NCBI RefSeq assembly: GCF_000014805.1
Contig: NC_008570.1
Span: 3,353,001 to 3,417,000 of the forward strand
Length of the DNA: 64,000 bases
Source of the DNA: Aeromonas hydrophila subsp. hydrophila ATCC 7966
GTDB lineage: Bacteria > Pseudomonadota > Gammaproteobacteria > Enterobacterales > Aeromonadaceae
Direction: 5' to 3'
The stretch's first letter is position 1. Every line of letters begins with the position of its first letter. The position numbers and the translations under genes are program-made. The notes under the pieces are model-generated. The model worked only from the letters and a program-made list of their open reading frames with translations. It did not search any database and was not told where the DNA came from. Shown in pieces: positions 10,479-19,835 of the stretch.

Positions 10479-11059
10479 GGCAAAGGTCAGCCATCTGCAC
10501 GCGGGGCCCACGGTGAGGATCGGGTACCCCGCGTAACCCAGCCCCTTGGTGACGGCGGTTTGCGGCTTAGCGGCTGGAGCATCATCACCATGCCGCCGTT
10601 GCCGCATCCTGAAGGGTCACCCCCTGGCGGCTTGCATGGTCACGGCTTGCTTGACCGGGTTGGAGCATCCTTGTCGCTAACCAACCCGAACCACAGTCTC
10701 ATCACTTTGCTTGCCCGCATCTCCTCTTCAACGTCTGCGGCATGAACCTTGAGGCGATTAGCGAGCCCGCCGGCGCTTGCCACGCGGCTATCTCCTTTCG
10801 CTTGTCTCCCTGTCCGGGTTTGCCTCCCCGCCCTAATCTGCTGCCCTGGTCTGCCTCCCTGCCCCCAGACGATTCAGCAGCAGGTGTGTGCGCCCCTTTG
10901 ACCACAGGGTTTCACCCGCCGCAGAGCGGCTTGCGCCGGTTGCCATGAGCGGGGACGGCGCATAGAGTGAAACCAGAGCCGGGGCCAGCCCCTGTTTTCC
11001 CATTTGCCCCGCATACCTGATCTTGCCTCAGGTACGTCATCAACCGCAGGAATGGCACC
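10479..11059. other. Intergenic region, no gene recognised
   Basis: These 581 bp between recN and the pyrophosphatase hold only short frames without family features. A 7-bp inverted repeat (CGCGGGG/CCCCGCG) near 10500-10535 could help end recN transcription, but it has no T run. bamE, which often follows recN, is not here. Confidence 0.5.
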
Positions 11060-11953
11060 ATGCTCCACGTGTTTGGTCACAAGAATCCCGACAGCGACAG
11101 TATCTGTACCGCTCTGGTTGCCGCCGACTGGCTCAATCGTCAGGGCCGAGCGGCCCAGGCCTACGCCCTCGGCGAGCCCATCGCAGAAACCCGCTTCATT
11201 CTGGAAACCGCCGGCGTTGTCGCCCCGCCTCTGCTGCATGGCAGCGTGGCCAACAAGGAGGTATTCCTGGTGGATTTCAGCGAGCTGGAGCAGGGCCCCG
11301 AAGGGTTGGCCGAGGCGGACGTGCAGGGCCTCATCGATCACCATCGCATCGGTACCCTCATCACCCGGGGCCCGCTCGATGCCTGGATCCGGGCCGTCGG
11401 GTGCAGCGCCACCGTGCTGCTGGAGCTGATGGGCTATGACACCCTCTCCCGCGCCCAGGCTCGCCTGCTGCTGGGGGCCATCATCAGCGATACCTTCAGC
11501 CTCACCTCGCCCACCACCACGGCCCGCGACCGCGCCGCCGTCCATGCCCTGCTGCCGCTGGCCGATCTGGCGCTGGAGCCCTTTGCCCAGACCCTGCTGG
11601 AACGGCGCACCCAGCTCGGTGACGCCCCCATGACCGAGCTGCTTGCCGCCGACGAGAAGGCCTACCAGATCGCCGGCTACCAGCTCTATGTCAGCCAGAT
11701 CTGCGTGATGGATCCCGCCCAGCTGCACAGCCGCCAGGCCGAGCTGGAACAAGCCATGCAAGCGCGGCTGATGCAGGACGAACTGGATGCCTATGTGTTG
11801 ATGCTGACCGATCTGGCCAAGGGGGGCAGCCAGCTCTACTTCGCCAGCAACGGCATTCTGCCCGAGCAGCCGACGCATCTGGTTGGTGCCGTCAGCCGCA
11901 AGAAGGAGGGATTGCCCTGGCTGACCCGCTATCTCTCCGGCGAGCAGATCTGA
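11060..11953 (+). CDS. ppaC: Manganese-dependent inorganic pyrophosphatase, family II
   Basis: This cytoplasmic enzyme hydrolyses pyrophosphate to phosphate. The DHH-family metal ligands are visible: HKNPDSDSI near the N-terminus (His, Asp, Asp), the DHH motif in LIDHHRIG, and the C-terminal substrate-binding SRKKEG. Length is 297 residues, slightly short of the family's usual 305-310. The start MLHVFGHKNPDSDS aligns with family members. It stands alone, with about 580 bp of empty sequence upstream and 360 bp to the next gene. Family II enzymes are patchily distributed among gammaproteobacteria. Confidence 0.95.
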   Translation: MLHVFGHKNPDSDSICTALVAADWLNRQGRAAQAYALGEPIAETRFILETAGVVAPPLLHGSVANKEVFLVDFSELEQGPEGLAEADVQGLIDHHRIGTLITRGPLDAWIRAVGCSATVLLELMGYDTLSRAQARLLLGAIISDTFSLTSPTTTARDRAAVHALLPLADLALEPFAQTLLERRTQLGDAPMTELLAADEKAYQIAGYQLYVSQICVMDPAQLHSRQAELEQAMQARLMQDELDAYVLMLTDLAKGGSQLYFASNGILPEQPTHLVGAVSRKKEGLPWLTRYLSGEQI

Positions 11954-12313
11954 CCCCAGGCGGCGGGCCGGCCTCTGCCGGCTTGCCGCCCACTCCTCTT
12001 TTCAGCCCCCTCACCACCAGCCTCACCGGCCCATTCACGGCGCCTCCCGGCCAGGCAACTCATGCTTTGCTCACACTTTTACCGCCTCGTACCCCATTTT
12101 CCCGCCAAAACCCGGTTTTCCTTCATTTTCCATTCAACTCAGTCTGTTATGATGATGTAAACGAACATGGCCTGGCGATGCATCACTGACACGAGGTGAC
12201 GCCTGCCGCACAGAGAGCCAGGTTCGTGCTATGCGACACATAGCGGGCACACAGTGGTATGGGACAGGCCGTTTGTCCCGGGTGACCCGCGCCATGCCAA
12301 GGGAGAACTGCTT
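11954..12313. other. Intergenic region, no gene recognised
   Basis: I see no gene or clear terminator in these 360 bp. A T-rich stretch near 12120-12160 may contain the promoter of the universal stress protein gene. Confidence 0.4.
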
Positions 12314-12754
12314 ATGACCTCAACCAATATTGTGCTGTTGCTGGAAGGCAAGGATTACGAGCAGGAGACGCTGGCCAAAGCGAGTCAATTGGCACAAGCC
12401 ATGGGGGGCGAGCTGACCCTGTTGCACCTGACCCACAGCAGCAAGATGCGCCGCAAGAGCCTGTCGCTGTCGGAAGAGGAGCGCAGCGCCCAAGGCACGC
12501 TGGATGCCAAGGCCATCATCAGCGAGCTCATCACCACCCTGCAGCACCCGGTGGATTACCAGTGTCTGGTGGTCGATGACGTGGTGCCCGACCTGAAACG
12601 CTGGCTGGCCGCCAACCCGACCGATCTGCTGCTGGTCGGCAGCCGCCACCACTGGATGGAAGGCTCCCTGGCCCGCCTGCTCATCTACAAGCTGCCGATC
12701 GACATCCAGATCTGCCACGAGCCCTACAGCGAGCAGCTCAAAGCCGTCGGTTGA
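12314..12754 (+). CDS. Universal stress protein family protein
   Basis: This 146-residue cytoplasmic protein has the UspA alpha/beta fold. The N-terminal strand TNIVLLLEGKDYEQETLAKA leads into a helix. The C-terminal nucleotide-loop-like segment (LLLVGSRHHWMEGSLARLLI) resembles the G-2x-G-9x-G-S/T motif but is degenerate, so ATP binding is uncertain. The family helps cells survive stress; the exact role is unknown. The start at 12314 follows GGGAG. No operon partner is evident. Confidence 0.82.
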   Translation: MTSTNIVLLLEGKDYEQETLAKASQLAQAMGGELTLLHLTHSSKMRRKSLSLSEEERSAQGTLDAKAIISELITTLQHPVDYQCLVVDDVVPDLKRWLAANPTDLLLVGSRHHWMEGSLARLLIYKLPIDIQICHEPYSEQLKAVG

Positions 12755-12968
12755 TGACCGGGGTGCCCACCCGCGAGGTGGGCACCCTGTTGCCAGCTCC
12801 CTTTCGGGGTCCTTTTTACCCCGCCATCCCCTGCTTGCCCTCCTCATTCCCCGGCCTAATGACAAGGCTATCTACATGTTTCCTTACATATTCATCGCTG
12901 TTTTTTAAGCCTCGTTTGCTGCAGGATATTGCCCTTGCACGCCTTCGTTCGCTTCTTTCAGGTGAAAC

Positions 12969-14132
12969 ATGAACATAACTCCCCAGCAGAGAAAAATTGC
13001 CCTGCTCGCCCTCGTCCTCTTGCTCGCCATCGGCTGGCTGATCTGGCCGAGCAAGACGCCCGAGCCGGTGCTGACCGCCCAGGTGACTCGCCAGGACGTA
13101 GAGCAGACCGTGCTGGCCAGCGGGGTACTGCAGGCCATCGAGCAGGTGGACGTTGGTGCCCAGGTTTCCGGCCAGGTCACCTATCTCGCGGTGGAAGCGG
13201 GCCAGAAGGTCAAGCAGGGGGATTTGCTGGCCGAAATCGACCCGCTGATCGCCCAGAACAACCTCAAGACCGCCGAGGCGGATCTCGCCAGTCGCCGCGC
13301 CCAGCTCAAGATCAAGCAGGCCCAGCTCAAGCAGAATGAGCTGAGCTGGCGCCGTCAGCAGCAGATGTTCAGGCAGGAGGCGAGCTCGCGCGCCGATCTG
13401 GAGAGCGCCGAAGCCCTCCTGGCCGTGACCAAAGCCGAGCTGCAAAGCGCCCAGGCCGAGGTCGAGAATGCCCAGATCAAGGTGGAACGCACCAAGACCG
13501 AGCTCGGCTACAACCGCATTCAGGCCCCCATGGATGGCACCGTCGTCAGCATTGTGACCCGTCAGGGCCAGACCCTGGCCGCCAGCCAGACGGTGCCGAC
13601 CCTGCTCAAGCTCGCCAACCTAGAGACCATGACGGTCAAGGCGCAGATCTCGGAAGCGGACGTCACCCGGGTCAAGGCCGGCATGCCGGTCTACTTCACC
13701 CTGATGGGAGACCCGGATACCCGCTACCACGGCACCCTGCGCACCGTCGAGCTGGCTCCCACCAACATCAACGAGCAGGCCACCAGCACCACGACCACCA
13801 GCAACGCCGCCGTTTACTACTACGCCCTATTCGACGTGCCAAACCCGGATCACACCCTGCGGGTCGCCATGACCACCCAGGTCACTATCGTGCTCGGCGA
13901 GCGCAAGCAGGTGCTGACCATTCCGCAGACCGCCCTTGGCAAGAAGCTCGGGGAGAACGAGTACGAGGTCACCCTGCTCAAGGAGGACGATCAGAAGGAG
14001 ACCCGCCGCATCAAGACCGGCATGAAGGACGACATCAAGATCGAAGTGGTCAGCGGCCTGAGCGAGCAGGAGAAGGTCACCCTGGGTCAGGGCAAACCGG
14101 CCAGCAACAATGACGTGGAGATCATGCTGTGA
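12969..14132 (+). CDS. macA: Efflux RND-like periplasmic adaptor, MacA family
   Basis: This membrane-fusion protein would link the MacB ABC transporter to an outer membrane channel. It has an N-terminal membrane anchor (IALLALVLLLAIGWLIWP). The lipoyl half-motifs flank a long alpha hairpin at about 95-175. Beta-barrel and membrane-proximal domains follow (QTVPTLLKLANLETMTVKAQISEADV). The 387 residues match MacA in size. Its last four bases overlap macB, and the outer membrane factor follows, forming a complete three-part export operon. The MacAB family exports macrolides, peptides and heme-like compounds; the substrate here is unknown. Confidence 0.92.
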   Translation: MNITPQQRKIALLALVLLLAIGWLIWPSKTPEPVLTAQVTRQDVEQTVLASGVLQAIEQVDVGAQVSGQVTYLAVEAGQKVKQGDLLAEIDPLIAQNNLKTAEADLASRRAQLKIKQAQLKQNELSWRRQQQMFRQEASSRADLESAEALLAVTKAELQSAQAEVENAQIKVERTKTELGYNRIQAPMDGTVVSIVTRQGQTLAASQTVPTLLKLANLETMTVKAQISEADVTRVKAGMPVYFTLMGDPDTRYHGTLRTVELAPTNINEQATSTTTTSNAAVYYYALFDVPNPDHTLRVAMTTQVTIVLGERKQVLTIPQTALGKKLGENEYEVTLLKEDDQKETRRIKTGMKDDIKIEVVSGLSEQEKVTLGQGKPASNNDVEIML

Positions 14133-16072
14133 GCGAGCCGCTGATCCAGCTCAAGGGGATCGAGCGCCGCTATCAGAGCGGGGAGCAGGAAGTGACCGTG
14201 CTCCATCCGCTCGACCTCACCATCGAGGCGGGGGAGATGATCGCCATCGTCGGTGCCTCCGGCTCCGGCAAGTCGACCCTGATGAACCTGCTGGGCTGCC
14301 TCGATCGGCCGAGCAGCGGCCAGTACCTGTTCCGCGGCCAGGATACCGCGACCCTGGATGCCCTCTCCCTCGCCCGGCTGCGCTGCCATCACTTCGGCTT
14401 CATCTTTCAGCGCTACCACCTGCTGCCGCACCTCAATGCCGCCGCCAACGTGGAGATCCCGGCCGTCTACGCCGGTACGTCGCGGGCCGAGCGCCAGGCC
14501 CGCTCCCAGGCGCTGCTCACCCGGCTGGGGCTCAGCGATCGCAGCCATCACACCCCGAGCCAGCTCTCCGGCGGCCAGCAGCAGCGGGTCAGTATCGCCC
14601 GGGCGCTGGCCAACGGCGGCGAGGTGATCCTGGCGGACGAACCGACCGGGGCCCTCGACAGCCAGAGCGGCAAGGAGGTGATGGCCATTCTCAAAGAGCT
14701 CCACGCCCAGGGCCACACCATCATTCTGGTGACCCACGACATGGAGGTGGCCAGCCACGCCGACCGGATCATCACCCTGAAAGATGGCCGGGTGCAGGAG
14801 GACAGCGGCCGCAAGCCGGCGGCCGTCCCCGTGACCCCGACCGCCGCCCCTGCCGGCAAGGAAGGGGTAGGCCACGACTGGGATCGCTACCGGGAAGCGG
14901 CGCGCATGGCGCTGCACGCCATGCTGGCCCACCGCATGCGCACCTTCCTCACCATGCTTGGCATCATCATCGGCATCGCCGCCGTGGTGAGCGTGGTGGC
15001 GCTCGGTCAGGGGGCCCGCGCCAAGGTGATCGATCAGATCAACGCCATGGGCACCAACACCATCGACATCTTCCCCGGCAAGGATTGGGGGGACGAGAAG
15101 GCGGCCAGCATCCAGACCCTCAACAAGCGGGATCTCGACGCCCTGCTCGGTCAGCCCTACCTGGAAGGGGCCAGTCCCCAGATAGCCGCCCCCGGCCAGC
15201 TGCGTTATCGCAACAAGACCAGCAGCGGCAGCATAGTGGGGGTCGGCAACGACTTCTTCCGGGTCAAGGGGATGAAGCTCACCAACGGCCGGTTGTTCGA
15301 CGAGCGTGACATCCAGAACCGGGCAGCGGTGGCGGTGGTGGACGGCAAGACCATCGAGAGCCTGCTCGGCAAGCAGGATCCCGTCGGCCAGGTGGTACTG
15401 GTCGGCACCCTGCCGGTGCGCATCATCGGCGTGGTGGAAGAGGAGACCGGATTTGGCCGCAGCAGCCAGTCGGTGAACGTCTGGCTGCCCTACAGCGCCG
15501 TGATGAGCCGCCTCATCTCCCAGAACCACTTCAGCCAGCTCACCATCCGGGTCAAGGACGGGGTGCAACCGGCGCTGGCCGAACAGGCCGCCATCGAGCT
15601 GCTGACCCAGCGCCACGGGGTGAAGGACTTCTTCACCTTCAGCAGCGACAGCATCATCAAGTCAGTGGAGAAGACCACCGCTACCATGACACTGCTGGTC
15701 TCCGCCATCGCGGTGATCTCCCTCATCGTCGGCGGTGTCGGGGTGATGAACATCATGCTGGTGTCGGTGGTGGAGCGTACCCGCGAGATCGGCATCCGCA
15801 TCGCGGTCGGCGCCCGCCAGTCGGACATACTGCAGCAGTTTCTGATCGAGGCGGTGATGGTGAGCCTGCTGGGCGGCATGCTCGGGGTCGGCGTCTCCCT
15901 CTTCATCGGTCTGCTCTTCTCCCTGTTCGTGGAGAGCATCCAGATGCACTTCTCGCTCTTTTCCATCCTGATGGCGTTTGGCTGTTCCTCGCTCATCGGG
16001 ATCCTGTTTGGCTACCTGCCCGCCCGCAATGCCGCCCGGCTCGACCCGGTCGAGGCGCTGGCGAGGGAATGA
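14129..16072 (+). CDS. macB: Macrolide export ABC transporter, MacB family
   Basis: This fused ATPase-permease powers export through MacA and an outer membrane channel. The N-terminal ATPase domain (about 1-225) shows Walker A GASGSGKST, signature LSGGQQQR and Walker B VILADEPTGALD. A first membrane helix follows at about 270-295, then a large periplasmic domain at about 300-520. Three C-terminal helices complete it, with VGGVGVMNIMLVSVVERTRE typical of MacB/FtsX permeases. Length is 647 residues. The GTG start overlaps the macA stop, and the stop overlaps the next start, so translation is coupled. Confidence 0.95.
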   Translation: MSEPLIQLKGIERRYQSGEQEVTVLHPLDLTIEAGEMIAIVGASGSGKSTLMNLLGCLDRPSSGQYLFRGQDTATLDALSLARLRCHHFGFIFQRYHLLPHLNAAANVEIPAVYAGTSRAERQARSQALLTRLGLSDRSHHTPSQLSGGQQQRVSIARALANGGEVILADEPTGALDSQSGKEVMAILKELHAQGHTIILVTHDMEVASHADRIITLKDGRVQEDSGRKPAAVPVTPTAAPAGKEGVGHDWDRYREAARMALHAMLAHRMRTFLTMLGIIIGIAAVVSVVALGQGARAKVIDQINAMGTNTIDIFPGKDWGDEKAASIQTLNKRDLDALLGQPYLEGASPQIAAPGQLRYRNKTSSGSIVGVGNDFFRVKGMKLTNGRLFDERDIQNRAAVAVVDGKTIESLLGKQDPVGQVVLVGTLPVRIIGVVEEETGFGRSSQSVNVWLPYSAVMSRLISQNHFSQLTIRVKDGVQPALAEQAAIELLTQRHGVKDFFTFSSDSIIKSVEKTTATMTLLVSAIAVISLIVGGVGVMNIMLVSVVERTREIGIRIAVGARQSDILQQFLIEAVMVSLLGGMLGVGVSLFIGLLFSLFVESIQMHFSLFSILMAFGCSSLIGILFGYLPARNAARLDPVEALARE

Positions 16073-17442
16073 CGATGTACCACTTATCCAAACTGGGGCT
16101 CTGCCTCACCCTGGCGCTCGGTCTCGGCGCCTGCAGCCAGCAGAGCAGCTATCAGCGGCAAGAGCTGGCGCTGGCCGACCACTGGCAACAGCCGGACGAC
16201 GGCCTCACCCGGCAGCAGGCCGGCCCCTGGTGGCAAGGCTTCCACGACCCCGAGCTGGATCGGCTGATCGAGGCCGTGCTGGCCGCCAACCCGGACATGC
16301 AGGTAGCCGGTCTGCGCCTGCGCAGTGCCCTGCTCGGCGCCGATCTGGCCGATACCAACCTGACCCCCTCGGTCAATGCCGGCATCAGCGGCAATGGCAC
16401 CAAGGACCTGAAAAGCGGCAAGGCCAGCGGCAGCATGGGTCCCTCCCTGACCCTCGGCTACGAGGTGGATCTGTGGGGCCGGCTCGCCTCGGTGCGGGAT
16501 CAGGCGAGCTGGGAGGCCGAGGCCTCCGCCCAGGATCTGGCGGCCACCCGCCTGATGCTGATCGGCAAGGCGCTGGAGCAGTACTGGCAACTGGCCTATC
16601 TCGGCTCGGCCATCACCCTCGGCCAGCAGCAGCTCGCCAACTATGAGCGTGCCGAGCAGCTGACCCAGGCCAAGTACCGGGCCGGCGCCGTGACCCGACT
16701 CGACCTGGTGCAGGCCAGCCAGCAAAAAGCCGGCAAGCAGGCGGAGCTCAGCTCGCTCCTGATGCAGCAGGAGCAGGCCCGCAATGCCCTACGGCTGTTG
16801 CTCGGCCGCAGCAGCGGCCCGCTGGCGTTCGAACCCAAGGCGCTGCCGACGGCCCCCATCCCCACGCTGGCGGTCGGCATTCCGGCCGATGTGCTGGCGC
16901 GGCGCCCCGACGTGCGCGCCGCCGAGCTGCGCCTGCGCAAGACCCTGGCGAAAGGGGACGAGATCCGCACAGGTTTCTACCCCACCCTGAGCCTGACCGG
17001 CGGGGCCAGCAGCAGCTCGGACACCCTGACCCAGGTGCTGCAAAACCCGGTGGGTACCCTGGGTGCCACGCTGGCGCTGCCCTTCCTCGAATACAACAAG
17101 ACCCGGCTCGCCATCGCGGGTTCCAGGCTCGATTACCAGATAGCCGAAGCGGAGTTTCGCAAGCAGCTTTATGGCGCGCTGGTGGAGGTGGAGGATGGTC
17201 TGGCCACCCGCCACCACGGCGAGCAGCGCCTGAACTACCTGGCTGAGCAGCTGGACTTTGCCAAGGAGGCGGAGCGGCTGGCCAGAGCCCGCTATCAGGC
17301 TGGCGCCACCGGAGTACAACCCTGGCTGGATGAGCAGAACCGGTTGTGGGATGCCGAGCTCGCCCTGCTCGGCCAGCAGAAGGAGCAGCTCAACACCATG
17401 GCCAGGATCTACAAGGCACTGGGAGGGAGCGATCGCAGCTGA
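16069..17442 (+). CDS. Outer membrane efflux lipoprotein, NodT/OprM type
   Basis: This is the TolC-like channel of the efflux operon. A lipoprotein signal peptide ends in the lipobox LGAC (Cys22). The 457-residue protein then shows the two repeated outer membrane efflux domains with long helices (RLDLVQASQQKAGKQAELSS and similar) and the IPADVLARRPDVRAAELRLR motif of RND-type lipoprotein channels. The start ATGA overlaps the macB stop; a second ATG lies two codons later. Having its own channel in the operon differs from E. coli macAB, which uses the unlinked tolC. Confidence 0.93.
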   Translation: MTMYHLSKLGLCLTLALGLGACSQQSSYQRQELALADHWQQPDDGLTRQQAGPWWQGFHDPELDRLIEAVLAANPDMQVAGLRLRSALLGADLADTNLTPSVNAGISGNGTKDLKSGKASGSMGPSLTLGYEVDLWGRLASVRDQASWEAEASAQDLAATRLMLIGKALEQYWQLAYLGSAITLGQQQLANYERAEQLTQAKYRAGAVTRLDLVQASQQKAGKQAELSSLLMQQEQARNALRLLLGRSSGPLAFEPKALPTAPIPTLAVGIPADVLARRPDVRAAELRLRKTLAKGDEIRTGFYPTLSLTGGASSSSDTLTQVLQNPVGTLGATLALPFLEYNKTRLAIAGSRLDYQIAEAEFRKQLYGALVEVEDGLATRHHGEQRLNYLAEQLDFAKEAERLARARYQAGATGVQPWLDEQNRLWDAELALLGQQKEQLNTMARIYKALGGSDRS

Positions 17443-17450
17443 CCCGCCTT

Positions 17451-17485
17451 GTCTCATGCCCTCGCACCGCTCGAGGGCATGAGAC
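17451..17485 (+). terminator. Strong hairpin ending the efflux operon
   Basis: A 14-bp perfect stem (17451-17464 with 17472-17485) around a 7-base loop starts 9 bp after the stop codon. The following sequence is only moderately T-rich, so termination strength is uncertain. Confidence 0.65.
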
Positions 17486-17554
17486 ATCTCCCTTATTTCT
17501 CCCCTTGTGTGCCTTTTCCCCTCGGCCAGGGTCTGACCGCTGGCACACAAAGCA

Positions 17555-17573
17555 ATTGATAATAATTTTCATT
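17555..17573. promoter_or_regulatory. Fur box upstream of the siderophore-interacting protein gene
   Basis: ATTGATAATAATTTTCATT resembles the 19-bp GATAATGATAATCATTATC Fur consensus. It lies about 40 bp before the chosen start, indicating repression by iron. Confidence 0.75.
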
Positions 17574-17613
17574 TAATGAAAAATGGGCGCCATTATCAGT
17601 CAGGAGTATGCCC

Positions 17614-18420
17614 ATGTCCCAGTCCGCCCCGGTCAATCGTCCCCGTCTGCTCACGGTCAAGCACATTCAGGATGTGAGCCCGCACCTGCGCCGGATCTGC
17701 CTGACCAGCCCGGAGCTCGCTGACTACCCCTTCACCTGTGGCGGCGCCCATATCAAGATCATGCTGCCCCAGCCGGGCCAGGCCCATGCCGTACTGCCCA
17801 CACCCACCCCGCAGGGGCCGCGCTGGGAAGATCCGAGCCAGCGCCCCATCATGCGTACCTTCACCATTCGCGCATTTCGCCGCGAGGCGCTGGAGCTGGA
17901 TATCGACTTCGCCCTGCACGGCGATGGCGGCCCCGCCAGCCGCTTTGCCAACGAGGTCAAGCCAGGCGACCTGCTGGCCATCTCGGGCCCAGGTGGTCCG
18001 GACCCCATGTTGCAGCCTGCCAGCCACTACTACATGGTGGGGGATCTCACCGCCCTGCCCGCCATCAGCGCCATGGCCGAGGTGATGCCCGCCGATGCCC
18101 GCGGCCACATCGCCCTGCTGGTGCCCTATCAGGAAGATGTGCAGGATCTGTCGCTGCCCGCCGGGGTGACCCTGCGCTGGTTTGTCGGCTCCCCTGAAGA
18201 GACGGCGCCGCTGGTGGAGTATTTCACCTCCCTGCCGCTGGAAGAGCAACAGAGCTACTTCTGGTTCGGCGGGGAAGAGGGATTGGTGGTCCCCATGCGC
18301 CGCCACGTACGGCGCACACTCGAGGTGGATCGCACCCGGGTCTACGCCGTGCCCTACTGGCGCCACGGCAAAGATGAAGAGGCCTATCACCATGCGCGTC
18401 ACGACGTGATGGACAGCTGA
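17614..18420 (+). CDS. Siderophore-interacting (ferric reductase) protein, ViuB family
   Basis: This cytoplasmic flavin-dependent ferric-siderophore reductase is of the SIP/ViuB type and would release iron from imported siderophores. An N-terminal FAD-binding barrel carries MRTFTIRAFRRE, the RxYT-S-like motif. It is followed by DLLAISGPGGPDPM and a C-terminal NAD(P)H-type domain (YYMVGDLTALPAI; YFWFGGEEGLVVPMRRHVR). I prefer ATG 17614 because GGAG is 7 bases upstream; ATG 17608 is too close. Length is 268 residues. Fur control is indicated upstream. It is followed by a second Fur-boxed gene. Confidence 0.9.
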   Translation: MSQSAPVNRPRLLTVKHIQDVSPHLRRICLTSPELADYPFTCGGAHIKIMLPQPGQAHAVLPTPTPQGPRWEDPSQRPIMRTFTIRAFRREALELDIDFALHGDGGPASRFANEVKPGDLLAISGPGGPDPMLQPASHYYMVGDLTALPAISAMAEVMPADARGHIALLVPYQEDVQDLSLPAGVTLRWFVGSPEETAPLVEYFTSLPLEEQQSYFWFGGEEGLVVPMRRHVRRTLEVDRTRVYAVPYWRHGKDEEAYHHARHDVMDS

Positions 18421-18564
18421 ATCAGCTGATTTTGTCCTGAAATATCAAGCTCATGGTCTACCGGCCATGGGCTTGATTGCCATTGGTGCAATGCCACCCG
18501 CCTGCTCTCCCCCCCCCATTCTGGTATGCCACTCGGTTGTGCTTGCATTTGCGGCCGACAACAA

Positions 18565-18583
18565 GATAATGATAATCACTCTC
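18565..18583. promoter_or_regulatory. Fur box upstream of DAHP synthase
   Basis: GATAATGATAATCACTCTC matches the first 14 bases of the Fur consensus exactly and 17 of 19 overall. It lies about 100 bp before the DAHP synthase start, with no other gene between. Confidence 0.8.
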
Positions 18584-18681
18584 AACAATAACAGGTGATG
18601 ACGCCCCATTGCAGCTCCCTCGTCCGGGTCCCGGTGTGGAGTGCACGTCATTCACTCCATTTGCACAGCAAGGTAATCCAG

Positions 18682-19788
18682 ATGGCAGTCTTGAACTCGG
18701 TAATGCGCGCCTTCGCGGTGGAGGCTCTCCCCACTCCTGCCGACCTGTTGGCACTTCACCCCTGTCCAGCCGACCTGGCAACCGGGATCGATCAGCACCG
18801 TCAGCAGGTTCGCCAGATCCTGAGCGGGGATGACGATCGCCTGCTGGTGGTCATCGGTCCCTGCTCCATTCACGATCCCCTCGCCGCCCTCGATTACGCC
18901 CGGCGGCTGGCAGCGCTAGCCCACGACTATCGGGATCGGCTGCAGATAGTGATGCGCACCTATTTCGAGAAACCCCGCACCACGGTGGGCTGGAAGGGGT
19001 TGGTGTTCGACCCCCATCTGGATGGCAGCAACGACATAGGCCATGGCCTGCAGCTGGCACGCCAGCTGCTGCTCGACATCAACCGGCTGGGGCTGGCTAC
19101 CGCCACCGAGTTTCTCGACACCACCAGCTTCCTCTACCTAGCCGATCTCATCAGCTGGGGAGCGATCGGCGCCCGGACCACGGAGTCACAGGTGCACCGG
19201 CAGCTGGCCTCGGCCCTGCCCTGCCCCATCGGCTTCAAGAACGGTACCGATGGCAACATCCGGGTGGCCATCGATGCCATCCAGGCCAGTGAAGCCTCCC
19301 ACCTGTTTACCGTCCCCGGCAGCCAGGGCGGCATGGTGGTGATCAAGAGTGAGGGCAACCCGGCCGGCCACATCATCTTGCGCGGCGGCACCCGCCCCAA
19401 TTATCACCAGAGCGACGTGGAAGAGGCGGCCGAGCGACTGGCACGGCAGGGGCTCACGCCTCGGCTGATGGTGGATTGCAGCCACGGCAACAGCCAGAAG
19501 CTGCACAAGAACCAGATCCGGGTGGCAGGAGAGCTCTGCCGCCAGCTGGTGGAAGGCAGCGACGCCATCGCCGCCGTCATGGTCGAGAGCTTCCTGCAGG
19601 GAGGCAGCCAGAAACCGGCGCCGCTGGCCGAGCTGGTGTATGGCCAGTCGGTCACCGATGCCTGCCTGTGCTGGGACGATACCCAGACCCTGCTCGCCAT
19701 GCTGGCAGAGGCCGTCGAGACACGGCGCCAGCACCCTGGCCGGGCACAACCGGACATCGCCCGTTGGCATGCCCAGCTGGCCAGTTGA
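18682..19788 (+). CDS. 3-deoxy-7-phosphoheptulonate (DAHP) synthase, AroG/F/H class
   Basis: This enzyme catalyses the first shikimate step, condensing phosphoenolpyruvate with erythrose-4-phosphate. Type I-alpha motifs are clear: VVIGPCSIHDPLAALDYA, MRTYFEKPRTTVGWKGL, GARTTESQVHR, GFKNGTDGN and the metal site MVDCSHGNSQK. The start at 18682 (MAVLNSVMRAF) follows AAGG and gives 368 residues, a little longer than E. coli AroG. The unusual feature is the strong Fur box upstream. Together with the adjacent Fur-controlled siderophore protein, it suggests a dedicated copy that feeds chorismate into catecholate siderophore synthesis under iron limitation. That role, and which isoenzyme class of feedback inhibition applies, are inference. 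Confidence 0.93.
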   Translation: MAVLNSVMRAFAVEALPTPADLLALHPCPADLATGIDQHRQQVRQILSGDDDRLLVVIGPCSIHDPLAALDYARRLAALAHDYRDRLQIVMRTYFEKPRTTVGWKGLVFDPHLDGSNDIGHGLQLARQLLLDINRLGLATATEFLDTTSFLYLADLISWGAIGARTTESQVHRQLASALPCPIGFKNGTDGNIRVAIDAIQASEASHLFTVPGSQGGMVVIKSEGNPAGHIILRGGTRPNYHQSDVEEAAERLARQGLTPRLMVDCSHGNSQKLHKNQIRVAGELCRQLVEGSDAIAAVMVESFLQGGSQKPAPLAELVYGQSVTDACLCWDDTQTLLAMLAEAVETRRQHPGRAQPDIARWHAQLAS

Positions 19789-19798
19789 ACGAGCATCG

Positions 19799-19835
19799 GC
19801 AATAAGGCTCCCATAACGGGAGCCTTATTATTTTG
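19799..19835 (+). terminator. Rho-independent terminator of DAHP synthase
   Basis: A 12-bp perfect stem (AATAAGGCTCCC/GGGAGCCTTATT) with a 5-base loop is followed by ATTTT. Confidence 0.88.

Noticed and set aside
9120..10607. Long minus-strand frame opposite recN
   Set aside because: It is antisense to a certain recN gene. The part beyond recN (10479-10607) shows no family motif.
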